From assembly GCA_903905665.1 (NCBI GenBank), contig CAIVHJ010000335.1, positions 1 through 7,004 of the forward strand: 7,004 nucleotides of DNA, in the 5' to 3' direction. The DNA is from an uncultured Phycisphaerales bacterium (lineage in GTDB: Bacteria > Planctomycetota > Phycisphaerae > UBA1845 > CAIVHJ01). The notes under the pieces are model-generated. The model ran no database searches. It was not told the DNA's origin and saw nothing but the letters and a program-made list of their open reading frames with translations. Numbering within the stretch: the first letter of the stretch is position 1; every line of letters begins with the position of its first letter. Position numbers and translations under genes: made by a program. Positions 1-5,758 of this stretch are shown piece by piece.

Positions 1-260
1 TCGCGAAGCCTTGCAAAAGAGAGATTGTGCGTATAGCCGCACCCCTTGAGGAACACGATCCTGTAGCCGGGTTGAAGTTCTTTGACTCGATCATCGTACT
101 GGCGAAATATTTTAGCCTGGTGATTGAAAGCGGATGTCCACCACGTGACATCGTGGCCCCGTTTGTGCAAGATATCAGCGAGAATTCCAGCGCGCAGCAA
201 ACGCTGGTTGCCCGCATCCGTTGGCAGCGGTTCCCCAACTGTTATCAGCCAAAGTCTCAT
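1..260 (-). CDS. GT4 family glycosyltransferase (WbuB-like), N-terminal 86 residues, rest outside window
   Basis: The minus-strand frame from ATG 260 to the left edge reads MRLWLITVGEPLPTDAGNQR, then LLRAGILADILHKRGHDVTWWTSAFNHQAKIFRQYD and so on, open throughout. WLITVGEPLPxDxGxxRLLRxGILAxxLxxRGHDVTWWTSxFxH is a familiar start of GT4 enzymes in O-antigen and exopolysaccharide loci: the first strand, the acceptor-site loop and the second strand of the N-terminal Rossmann domain. The donor-binding E-x7-E region lies outside. I chose 260 because AGGA (266-269) sits five bases upstream and because MRLWLITV matches the family start; in-frame ATGs at 278 and 299 would add 6 and 13 unlike residues without ribosome sites. 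It follows the broken gene by 101 bp and is probably the next working sugar transferase of the operon. Whether the gene is intact to its end cannot be seen. Confidence 0.88.
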   Translation of the reverse strand, partial: MRLWLITVGEPLPTDAGNQRLLRAGILADILHKRGHDVTWWTSAFNHQAKIFRQYDDRVKELQPGYRIVFLKGCGYTHNLSFARLR

Positions 261-266
261 GGCTTT
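252..266 (-). repeat. Near-identical start-region repeat, copy 1
   Basis: The 15 bases AAAGCCATGAGACTT on the minus strand surround the start codon of the leftmost GT4 gene and differ by one base from 1684-1698. A looser match (ATGACTCGCA versus ATAACTCTCA) continues just upstream in both copies, offset by two bases. It may reflect shared ancestry or recombination at gene starts, or chance between two GT4 genes beginning M-(R/K)-L. Confidence 0.45.
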
Positions 267-269
267 CCT
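266..269 (-). promoter_or_regulatory. Ribosome binding site deciding the start at 260
   Basis: The minus strand reads AGGA, then AAGCC, then ATG at 260. The two upstream in-frame ATGs (278, 299) have no comparable purine run, so this site favours the shorter N-terminus. Confidence 0.6.
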
Positions 270-361
270 GCGAGTCATAGTTTGGCTAGTTGCTAACATC
301 ACACACAAGCGACATCAGAGGTGCGGTCAATGGAAGTGCCAACTTTTTCATAGTTCAATTA

Positions 362-469
362 TCAGGATGTGGCGCCCTCCCGCACCCATTCGGGGTCGAG
401 ATAATAGGGCCGGTATTCCATGCCGTGTTGCAGTGAACCGACGTAGTGATTCATCAGCAGAATGTTCAC
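362..469 (-). pseudogene. GT4 (WbuB-like) glycosyltransferase, decayed N-terminal remnant (35 codons)
   Basis: A GTG at 469, overlapping the previous stop as GTGA, opens a 35-codon frame reading MNILLMNHYVGSLQHGMEYR and then PYYLDPEWVREGATS before TGA (362-364). This is the characteristic N-terminus of a GT4 subgroup (WbuB-like; consensus NHYAGSxxHGMEYRPYYLAREWVxxGHxVTI), whose members are normally about 400 residues. Past the stop, skipping two bases near 372-373 gives G-HILIIEL, in the position of the usual GHxVTIV strand, before a second stop at 348-350. So the remnant has a frameshift and has lost more than 90% of the gene. A purine-rich GGGGTGG precedes the GTG. A tiny functional peptide cannot be excluded, but the family match to a catalytic enzyme's first strand makes decay the better reading. 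The frame is too short for ordinary gene callers, which may leave this stretch unannotated. Confidence 0.85.
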
Positions 470-1692
470 GCCACCCCAGCGCGAGCATCGCTGCCCGTCG
501 CTTCGATCAGTGCAGTCAATTCGGAGACAGTACGCCCCACGGCAAACTGCTCTTCAATTCGTCGCCTTCCCTCAATGCCCACTTGAGCCCGCAGGGCGGG
601 ATCACGAATCAGCCGTTCGATCGCTTCGGCTAAAGCCTCAGGGTCTTGCGGGGGCACCATGATCCCTGCGCCCTCGCGCAGCAGTTCGGGTATTCCGCCC
701 GTTTCAGTTGAGATCACCGGGATGCCGTGCGCCATGGCTTCCATAAGAAAAACCGGGATTCCCTCATGCTCATGATTTCCCAAGTCCACGCTTGCCAGCA
801 CCGCCAAGTCCACGCTTTGCTCGCGGTACAGTTTTAGAACATCTTCGTGGAGCACGTGGCCCATAAATTGCACGGTGTCGTGCAGCGACAGACGTTCTAC
901 CAACCCGCGTAATTCGTCTTCCAACTCGCCGTGACCGGCCAATATGAGTCGACAAGCGCCCCCTCGCGCCTCCAGAATTTCAAGAGCCTCAAGGAGATAC
1001 CGATGCCCCTTGACTGGAAGGAGATTAGCTGCGCACAATGCTGTCGGAACACGCTCTCTCGCGAGTGCTGGGGAAATTGCATCAGGCAGTCGGACTCCCA
1101 TGTGGATCACAACGGCTTTTCTCCCAGAATCTTTGACTCCCAGTGATTCCGCGATCAGGATGCCGTTTTTCGAGATATACCGCACGAAACTGGCCTTGGC
1201 AACCTTGACTGTCAACAAGTTGTTTTGAACGATGTCACCACGATGAGCGGTGAAGCTCCAAGGGGTGCGCGACATCTCGCCAGCGACCATTGCCATGGTA
1301 GCCGTCGTCGAAGCCCATTGCGCATGAATGTGATTGGCTCGCCACCGGCGAGCCAACCCGCCAATCCAAAGGCCCTTGGGGAAAACGGCCAGATTGCGAG
1401 CGAAAGTCACCCAGTCTCGGCTAGAAAAGAGAAATCGCATCGTTTTCCATGATCGGATCGGGTGTACCAGGCATTCTCTCGCAGAAGCAAAAACGATTCC
1501 CCATGAATAAAGGCGGCAGGCCAGGGTCCGGCTTTCCAATTCGAGCGCTTCACAGTGCATAAGCTCTCCCGCAGGAGACCGCGGCACGATCAGAACTTCA
1601 TGTCCTTGTCGTAGAAATTCTTGCACCTCCGGGATAAAAAATTCCTCGCCTGATCCGAACGGCATTGAGACGGTTATGTACAGAAGTTTCAT
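466..1692 (-). CDS. GT4 family glycosyltransferase, colanic acid WcaL/AmsK-like
   Basis: From ATG 1692 this is a complete 408-residue GT-B enzyme of family GT4. It opens with MKLLYITVSMPFGSGEEFFIPEV, resembling glycosyltransferases of the colanic acid/amylovoran type, and carries HIHAQWASTTATMAM (121-135) followed by PWSFTAHRGDI (144-154), a signature of that branch. The donor domain begins about residue 215, with NLLPVKGHRYLLEAL, an AGHGELEDEL turn (252-261) and the E-x7-E motif E310/E318 in HEGIPVFLMEAMAHGIPVIS, then GGIPELL. It should add a sugar to the lipid-linked repeat unit in the cytosol. A GTG at 1737 would add 15 residues (MLFDFIHDDNSHHKA) behind an AAAGAGAC stretch, but the extension looks unlike the family and ATG 1692 aligns with the usual N-terminus. 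Neither start has a strong Shine-Dalgarno. Its stop overlaps the GTG of the next, broken gene by 4 bp. This gene looks GC-richer than the ligase-like gene. Confidence 0.92.
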   Translation of the reverse strand: MKLLYITVSMPFGSGEEFFIPEVQEFLRQGHEVLIVPRSPAGELMHCEALELESRTLACRLYSWGIVFASARECLVHPIRSWKTMRFLFSSRDWVTFARNLAVFPKGLWIGGLARRWRANHIHAQWASTTATMAMVAGEMSRTPWSFTAHRGDIVQNNLLTVKVAKASFVRYISKNGILIAESLGVKDSGRKAVVIHMGVRLPDAISPALARERVPTALCAANLLPVKGHRYLLEALEILEARGGACRLILAGHGELEDELRGLVERLSLHDTVQFMGHVLHEDVLKLYREQSVDLAVLASVDLGNHEHEGIPVFLMEAMAHGIPVISTETGGIPELLREGAGIMVPPQDPEALAEAIERLIRDPALRAQVGIEGRRRIEEQFAVGRTVSELTALIEATGSDARAGVA

Positions 1693-1698
1693 GGCTTT
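1684..1698 (-). repeat. Near-identical start-region repeat, copy 2
   Basis: AAAGCCATGAAACTT on the minus strand surrounds ATG 1692 of the second GT4 gene, 14 of 15 bases identical to 252-266. Both copies lie at the end of a spacer of about 95-100 bp that follows a truncated glycosyltransferase remnant. Confidence 0.45.
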
Positions 1699-1786
1699 GT
1701 GGTGAGAGTTATCGTCATGAATGAAATCAAAAAGCACGTCTCTTTAATCGTCACATGATATCCCGAGGGCTTTCGGGCGATAGCGA

Positions 1787-1939
1787 TTAGGCTAAGGCCG
1801 GGTGCCGCGCGGCGATAGCGCGCACCAAGTCCGCTGTGCCGTCCGTGGAGACATCATCGATCAGGATCACCTCGCAATCCAGTCCGTCTGGAAGTAAAAT
1901 GGAAAGTAAAGCCGGTGATGGGGAAAATGCGTCCTTCAT
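1787..1939 (-). pseudogene. GT2 family glycosyltransferase, decayed N-terminal remnant (50 codons)
   Basis: The 50-codon frame contains LDCEVILIDDVSTDGTADLVRAIAARHP, the second strand and first metal/nucleotide motif of family GT2 (consensus DDGSTDGT, here DDVSTDGT with Gly replaced by Val). GT2 enzymes are normally 230 or more residues, so this cannot be functional. The first-strand and PAYNE-like segment expected before it is missing or compressed: SPALLSILLP runs straight into DGLDCEV, suggesting an internal in-frame deletion of some 15-25 codons. The frame stops at TAA 1787-1789, but adding one base near 1799 makes the reading continue as HPGLSLIAIARKPSG, matching the usual family run HPxLxLIxLxRNxG. 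That points to a one-base frameshift as well as loss of the 3' part. The start is still good: ATG 1939 overlaps the previous stop by 4 bp and has AGAGGT four bases upstream. The family call rests on motifs; the deletion and frameshift are inferred. Confidence 0.82.
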
Positions 1940-3339
1940 ACGGACCTCTGCTTGAGAATGGATGGGGCATAACAGATCGCTTGCAGCTCGCTCAGGATAA
2001 GCAGTCCCACTAAAGACGGCAGATAAACCGCGCTGGGCACAATCAATCGCGATTCTGCGTACGTACCAGACAGTATCAAGACCGAGACCGACGCCCCAAA
2101 GTAGAGCAGGTTGAGCCATAGCAACGCGGATAGAACCGTCGTGTTTGGATCGTTTAAAGCCCACGGCACGCCCCGCAAAGAACAGTGGCGATAGCGGTGC
2201 CTATATCGACGAACCGCGAACAGAATGAAAGTGAGCGGGATGGCGGCTTGCAGTATCCAGTAGCGATACGCCACTTTCATCATCGCTCGCGGCCAGTACT
2301 GAACGGCCCAAAGCAGACACTTACCCTTCCGAAGTCCCATCACCTCTCGCGAGAAGCGAGTTATTTCTCGGTTAAGCACAATTGTGTCATCGCCGAAGAA
2401 TGTCTTGGCGGCAGGATTCGCAATTAAGAAAATATTGACGGAGTAGTTGTCTTCATAGGCACGCATGTCGACCCACCAGCGGCCAGGAAACGCGGACCTG
2501 ACACCTCGCTCTTCACGACCTTTGAGGATTTCACGCGCGAAGGGTCGAAACCGTTCAGACAACTCGTTTTCGACCATCTTCGTCTCGAGCAGTTCAGCGG
2601 CGAATCCCACATTTGACATGCCGCCGAACGCAACCAAGGCGAAATCGCCCACAACAGCCCATCGCAGGCTACAAAACGCCAAAAATGGCAAGACAGAGAC
2701 GACCACAAGTGCCGGCAACATCTTCTTCCAGACGAACGGTTCTCTCCTCCCCTTTGCTCGCAAACGAACCAGCACGATTCCAAGGCAGGGCACCAATGGA
2801 ATCAGGAAGAGACAGGCGGGGCGGATGTGATAGGCACCCGCAAGGAAGATCGGCAGCCCCAGCCAGGCACCTAGATGCCTGGGACTCGCGGCGATCAAAA
2901 ACAGGCAAGCAATTGCCATACTCGCCGCCACTGTAGCAGGGAAGTCCGTAAGCACCGATGCAACAGTCCAGGCCTGTTGTATGGCCCCGTACATAAACCC
3001 TGAACTGACGGCGAATGCCTGCCACGGCGAGGCCCCAAAACGACGCACCGCAAAGTCCAATAAAAACACGGCGGGCCAAAGCATGGCCAGCTGCACCCAG
3101 GGAATAGCTCCATAATCTGGCGAAAACGTGGTGACCAACCGAAGGATCATCGGATAGCCAAGGGTCCGGGATTGGCTCAAAGCCGGCTCCAGCGCCATCC
3201 TGCTCGCACGAATATAGCTCCAACTATCCGGGTTCATCTGAACATGCCAAAGCCCTAGAACATTACCGACCACCATAATCGCCAGCAGTTGAGCAGTAAT
3301 CCAGAAACGCGGCGACCGAACTATTGTCGACACGTTCAT
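1936..3339 (-). CDS. Polytopic membrane protein, GT-C glycosyltransferase-like
   Basis: A 467-residue integral membrane protein with about eight to ten hydrophobic segments. I did not recognise a named family, but the layout resembles GT-C enzymes that take sugars from polyprenyl-phosphate donors: after the first membrane segment (about 12-33) comes an acidic first loop, NPDSWSYIRASR (36-47), then SRTLGYPMILRL (57-68), a spacing like the D..Y and R.PGYP motifs of dolichyl-phosphate-mannose-type transferases. A soluble stretch of about 100 residues (241-340) is probably periplasmic, and the end has GTYAESRLIVPSAVYLPSLVG (425-445), like the C-terminal helix region of such proteins. The basic run RRYRHRYRH (377-385) suggests a cytoplasmic loop. 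I chose ATG 3339 because GGAG lies six bases upstream; an ATG at 3366 would add nine residues but has a poorer site. Its stop overlaps the start of the broken GT2 gene by 4 bp (ATGA). A non-enzymatic membrane role is possible. Confidence 0.78.
   Translation of the reverse strand: MNVSTIVRSPRFWITAQLLAIMVVGNVLGLWHVQMNPDSWSYIRASRMALEPALSQSRTLGYPMILRLVTTFSPDYGAIPWVQLAMLWPAVFLLDFAVRRFGASPWQAFAVSSGFMYGAIQQAWTVASVLTDFPATVAASMAIACLFLIAASPRHLGAWLGLPIFLAGAYHIRPACLFLIPLVPCLGIVLVRLRAKGRREPFVWKKMLPALVVVSVLPFLAFCSLRWAVVGDFALVAFGGMSNVGFAAELLETKMVENELSERFRPFAREILKGREERGVRSAFPGRWWVDMRAYEDNYSVNIFLIANPAAKTFFGDDTIVLNREITRFSREVMGLRKGKCLLWAVQYWPRAMMKVAYRYWILQAAIPLTFILFAVRRYRHRYRHCSLRGVPWALNDPNTTVLSALLWLNLLYFGASVSVLILSGTYAESRLIVPSAVYLPSLVGLLILSELQAICYAPSILKQRSV
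1944..1949 (-). promoter_or_regulatory. Strong ribosome binding site of the broken GT2 gene
   Basis: On the minus strand AGAGGT is followed by CCGT and ATG (1939), inside the last codons of the GT-C-like gene. With the ATGA stop/start overlap this is a classic translational coupling site, retained although the gene behind it is broken. Confidence 0.6.
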
Positions 3340-3345
3340 TATATT

Positions 3346-3349
3346 CTCC
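3346..3349 (-). promoter_or_regulatory. Ribosome binding site deciding the start at 3339
   Basis: Read on the minus strand, GGAG is followed by AATATA and then ATG at 3339, a near-ideal Shine-Dalgarno spacing of six bases. The in-frame alternative ATG at 3366 has only GAAGGT at a long distance. This supports the shorter 467-residue form of the GT-C-like protein. Confidence 0.7.
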
Positions 3350-3396
3350 AAGATGACAAATTTCATCGTGATGGTCTACCTTCATCATGATGCTGC

Positions 3397-4629
3397 CTAG
3401 ATATGGAAGCGACGATAATGTCGAAATTCATGCAGTGGACGGCCTTTCGGGATAATCCTCTGGCGTTGTGCCAGCTTGAGCGATTCGCGGAAGATCTCCG
3501 ATTCAACCACGATCCAGGCATAAATGAGCCAAGTATATTTACTATACTCTGTACTGCCGCTCATTGAGGCTATTACCCAGACAGCAAATAACCCCAAATA
3601 GAGAAATCTTTCCCGCCGGGGCAGGCGCCAAGCCATATGAATCAAAAGGCCCCAAACGGCTGACATTAGTCCAATCCCGACAAGGCCGTTATCAACCAAT
3701 ATTTGCACAAAGGTGTTGTGCGCTACCTGGGGGCGACCGGTTTTGGCCCTGACTGCCGTCATGAAACCACCAGCGCCAACACCCGTGATAGGAGCTGCAT
3801 CCCAGCATTGCAACCCTTCATGCCACAGTGCTTGGCGTTCCATGAAAGAATGAGCCTTGCGTCCCTCCATGACCCGTTCAAGCAATGCGTCAGATACAAT
3901 TCTGGGAGCCAACCAAGCAGTACATCCAGCAATTATAATGGCCATGATGATTGATTTGCGTCCTCTTGACCAGGCTAACAGCCCTGTCATGCCAAGGGCT
4001 ACGGCTAATCCAATAGCGCCGGCACGAGAACCGGTGAGCAGAATCCCCAAGGATGCCAGCGGAACAAAAGCCCAATAAACAATCCTCCATTTAGAGACAG
4101 TATTGCCGGCCAAGTAGACAGCAAAGAGAACCCCAATATCAAAAATAAGCGCAAGGCCATTTTGGTTCATGCCGGCCGCCGTATACCTCGTTGTGTCCGA
4201 AGCGCCAAATTTTATCCCCGTAGCGTAGGATGTAAAAAGCATGGCGAGAGTAACACAACATCCTGTGAGGTAACTTCGCAAGAGCCCCAACAATTGGCGC
4301 TGCGTATTGGTAAACTCCCAAATCATCCAGATGAAGAGCAGAAGGGAAGAGTAGGTAATGACGATGCTAAGCGTTTTCTCTGAGTCAACCGTCCAAATAA
4401 ACGAAGCACAACACCATAAGATGAAAAGTGCCAACAGTATCAAAACCAAAGGAATCTGTCTTCGCCGGGAGCCTCCTATCTTCTTAACTATGGAGAGTGC
4501 CAAGGCGACAGCAGAGACCAGAAATATACCCGACTGGAGTTCTTTCAAAGCCAGAAGTTCCTCGAACGGAACCATGAACGTGACAATGCACAAAAGCCAG
4601 AAGATCAGGTTGCGTAAGGTTAAAGGCAT
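3397..4629 (-). CDS. O-antigen ligase / polymerase (WaaL/Wzy)-like membrane protein
   Basis: A 410-residue polytopic membrane protein with roughly ten or more hydrophobic segments, the usual size for the O-antigen ligase (Wzy_C) superfamily. Family landmarks are MNQNGLAL (154-161), TGSRAG at the end of a membrane helix (199-204), and a long periplasmic loop containing ERQALWHEGL (264-273), PITGVGAGGF (280-289) and AHNTFVQILVDNGLVG (303-318). The His in the last motif matches the conserved periplasmic catalytic His of WaaL-type enzymes, and basic residues such as R202 and R265 are also typical. The protein should transfer or polymerise undecaprenyl-diphosphate-linked glycan at the periplasmic face; sequence alone does not separate ligase from polymerase. 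The ATG at 4629 is 9 bp after the previous stop with only a weak upstream purine stretch, so expression may depend on translational coupling. The C-terminal tail (388-410) is strongly basic and probably cytoplasmic. By-eye GC in this gene is among the lowest in the window. Confidence 0.88.
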   Translation of the reverse strand: MPLTLRNLIFWLLCIVTFMVPFEELLALKELQSGIFLVSAVALALSIVKKIGGSRRRQIPLVLILLALFILWCCASFIWTVDSEKTLSIVITYSSLLLFIWMIWEFTNTQRQLLGLLRSYLTGCCVTLAMLFTSYATGIKFGASDTTRYTAAGMNQNGLALIFDIGVLFAVYLAGNTVSKWRIVYWAFVPLASLGILLTGSRAGAIGLAVALGMTGLLAWSRGRKSIIMAIIIAGCTAWLAPRIVSDALLERVMEGRKAHSFMERQALWHEGLQCWDAAPITGVGAGGFMTAVRAKTGRPQVAHNTFVQILVDNGLVGIGLMSAVWGLLIHMAWRLPRRERFLYLGLFAVWVIASMSGSTEYSKYTWLIYAWIVVESEIFRESLKLAQRQRIIPKGRPLHEFRHYRRFHI

Positions 4630-4638
4630 TTCTACGTA

Positions 4639-5736
4639 CTACGCTTTCCGGGATTCGTGGTGAATTTTGCAGAAGACTTTCTCGTACGCATCGGCAACCC
4701 TGTCTTCTGCGCAAGAACGCCGTACCCACTGTAACGCTGCTTGGCCGAGGCGAGAACGCAACGCGCAATCCTGGAGCAACCGCTGGATGGCGTCCGCAAG
4801 GCAGTTCGGCTGATCTGGCGGCACCAGCAGCCCATTTTGACCATCTTGAATAATTTCCGGAGTGCCGCCAACGGCTGCCGCAATCACGGGTAACCCTTCC
4901 GCCATCGCCTCCAAAACTGCATTGCTGAGACCCTCACTCCGAGAGGGGTGTACGGATAGATGAGCCTCCGCGAGAAGCGCGGGGGCATCTTCCACTTCGC
5001 CCAGCAATCGTACCCGATCCGCTAAGCCTAACTCTTCTATCATCCGGTCCAAATTCGCACACTCCGGTCCATTGCCTGCTATCTGCAACTCAAATTTAGA
5101 CCCACCATCGGCCAAAATTTTCAAAGCGCGGAGCAGCACATCATGCCCCTTGAGTGGCTTCAGCCCACCTACCGCGACAATACGCGGAGTTTCGACCGGC
5201 AGTGACACTTTGGCCCTTCCTGCGGCGAAAACAATGTTGGGAATCACGGAACTATGTGGCATGCGAAGGCCTGCCTTCTCTAAGACCGTCAAACCCCAGG
5301 CTGAGTTGCTGACAACATAATCAGCCTTTTCAAGAGCTCGGCGGCCCCATGACGAATCCTTGCTGGGGTGAGCGGTGTTGCTATCGCGCGTTAAGTCACC
5401 TCGAACAGCGCATATCCGTAAAAGACTTCCGACGCCAACAAGCCAATGCGCATATATTCCGGCATGAATTGACCATGACATAACAATTTGGGGGCGCACC
5501 TGCTTAACAAGACGATAGAGAAGCCACAAGCGATATGGCTTGAACGGGTGTCGGGCGATCTCATAAACAGGAATATTGTTGGCTGACAGGAAGTCTTTCC
5601 AACCGCCGCCGCAAGACAACGACACGACGGACTGAGTCCATCCACGCTTTTGCAGTGCCCGGGCGAGGTAGCTGAGTTGCCTCTCCGCGCCGCCGCACGT
5701 GAGTTGTCCGATGATGTGAAGGATATTGCCCTTCAT
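4639..5736 (-). CDS. GT4 family glycosyltransferase (GT-B fold)
   Basis: A 365-residue retaining glycosyltransferase with two Rossmann-like domains, a normal length for family GT4. The N-terminal acceptor domain opens with ILHIIGQLTCGGAERQ (GGAER at residues 15-19), typical of GT4 enzymes of O-antigen and exopolysaccharide loci. The C-terminal donor domain starts near residue 184 (RIVAVGGLKPLKGHDVLL), contains the AGNGPE turn (220-225) and ends in the E-x7-E nucleotide-sugar signature, E268 and E276 within SRSEGLSNAVLEAMAEGLPVIA, then GGTPEII. There is no signal peptide or clear membrane segment, so it should act in the cytosol or on the inner face of the membrane, adding one sugar to a lipid-linked glycan. 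The ATG at 5736 has AGGGGA about 10 bases upstream (5747-5752) and a second purine run, AGAGG, directly adjacent. The downstream ligase-like gene starts 9 bp after its stop, so co-transcription is likely. Donor sugar and linkage cannot be read from the sequence. Confidence 0.93.
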   Translation of the reverse strand: MKGNILHIIGQLTCGGAERQLSYLARALQKRGWTQSVVSLSCGGGWKDFLSANNIPVYEIARHPFKPYRLWLLYRLVKQVRPQIVMSWSIHAGIYAHWLVGVGSLLRICAVRGDLTRDSNTAHPSKDSSWGRRALEKADYVVSNSAWGLTVLEKAGLRMPHSSVIPNIVFAAGRAKVSLPVETPRIVAVGGLKPLKGHDVLLRALKILADGGSKFELQIAGNGPECANLDRMIEELGLADRVRLLGEVEDAPALLAEAHLSVHPSRSEGLSNAVLEAMAEGLPVIAAAVGGTPEIIQDGQNGLLVPPDQPNCLADAIQRLLQDCALRSRLGQAALQWVRRSCAEDRVADAYEKVFCKIHHESRKA

Positions 5737-5758
5737 CCTCTATCGTTCCCCTGAACGA

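Noticed and set aside
295..348. A 21-codon minus-strand frame starting MKKLALPLTA in the spacer after the WbuB-like remnant (approximate limits).
   Set aside because: It is short, has no good ribosome site at its ATG and no known relative. It vaguely resembles a signal peptide start but stops too soon to be one.
124..633. A 169-codon open frame on the plus strand.
   Set aside because: It runs opposite the GT4 genes and the remnant, has a low-complexity Arg/Ser-rich composition and matches no family I recognise. The minus-strand reading explains the same bases with clear motifs.
1693..1737. N-terminal extension of the WcaL-like protein from GTG 1737.
   Set aside because: The 15 residues look unlike the family, and the same bases are better explained as decayed GT2 sequence plus spacer. 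ATG 1692 matches the usual start.
1762..1777. Small inverted repeat CCCGA / TCGGG with a six-base loop, considered as a terminator after the GT2 remnant.
   Set aside because: The stem is only 5 bp and no T-run follows on either strand, so it is too weak to call as a terminator.
3383..3392. Ten-base palindrome CATCATGATG between the ligase-like and GT-C-like genes, considered as an operator.
   Set aside because: It is short and made of a simple ATG/CAT pattern likely to arise by chance, with no -35/-10 pair recognised beside it.
4484..4883. Overlapping minus-strand frames of 83-94 codons across the GT4/ligase-like junction.
   Set aside because: They are shifted-frame shadows of the GT4 C-terminus and the ligase-like N-terminus. 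The real genes have family motifs and a clean 9-bp junction.
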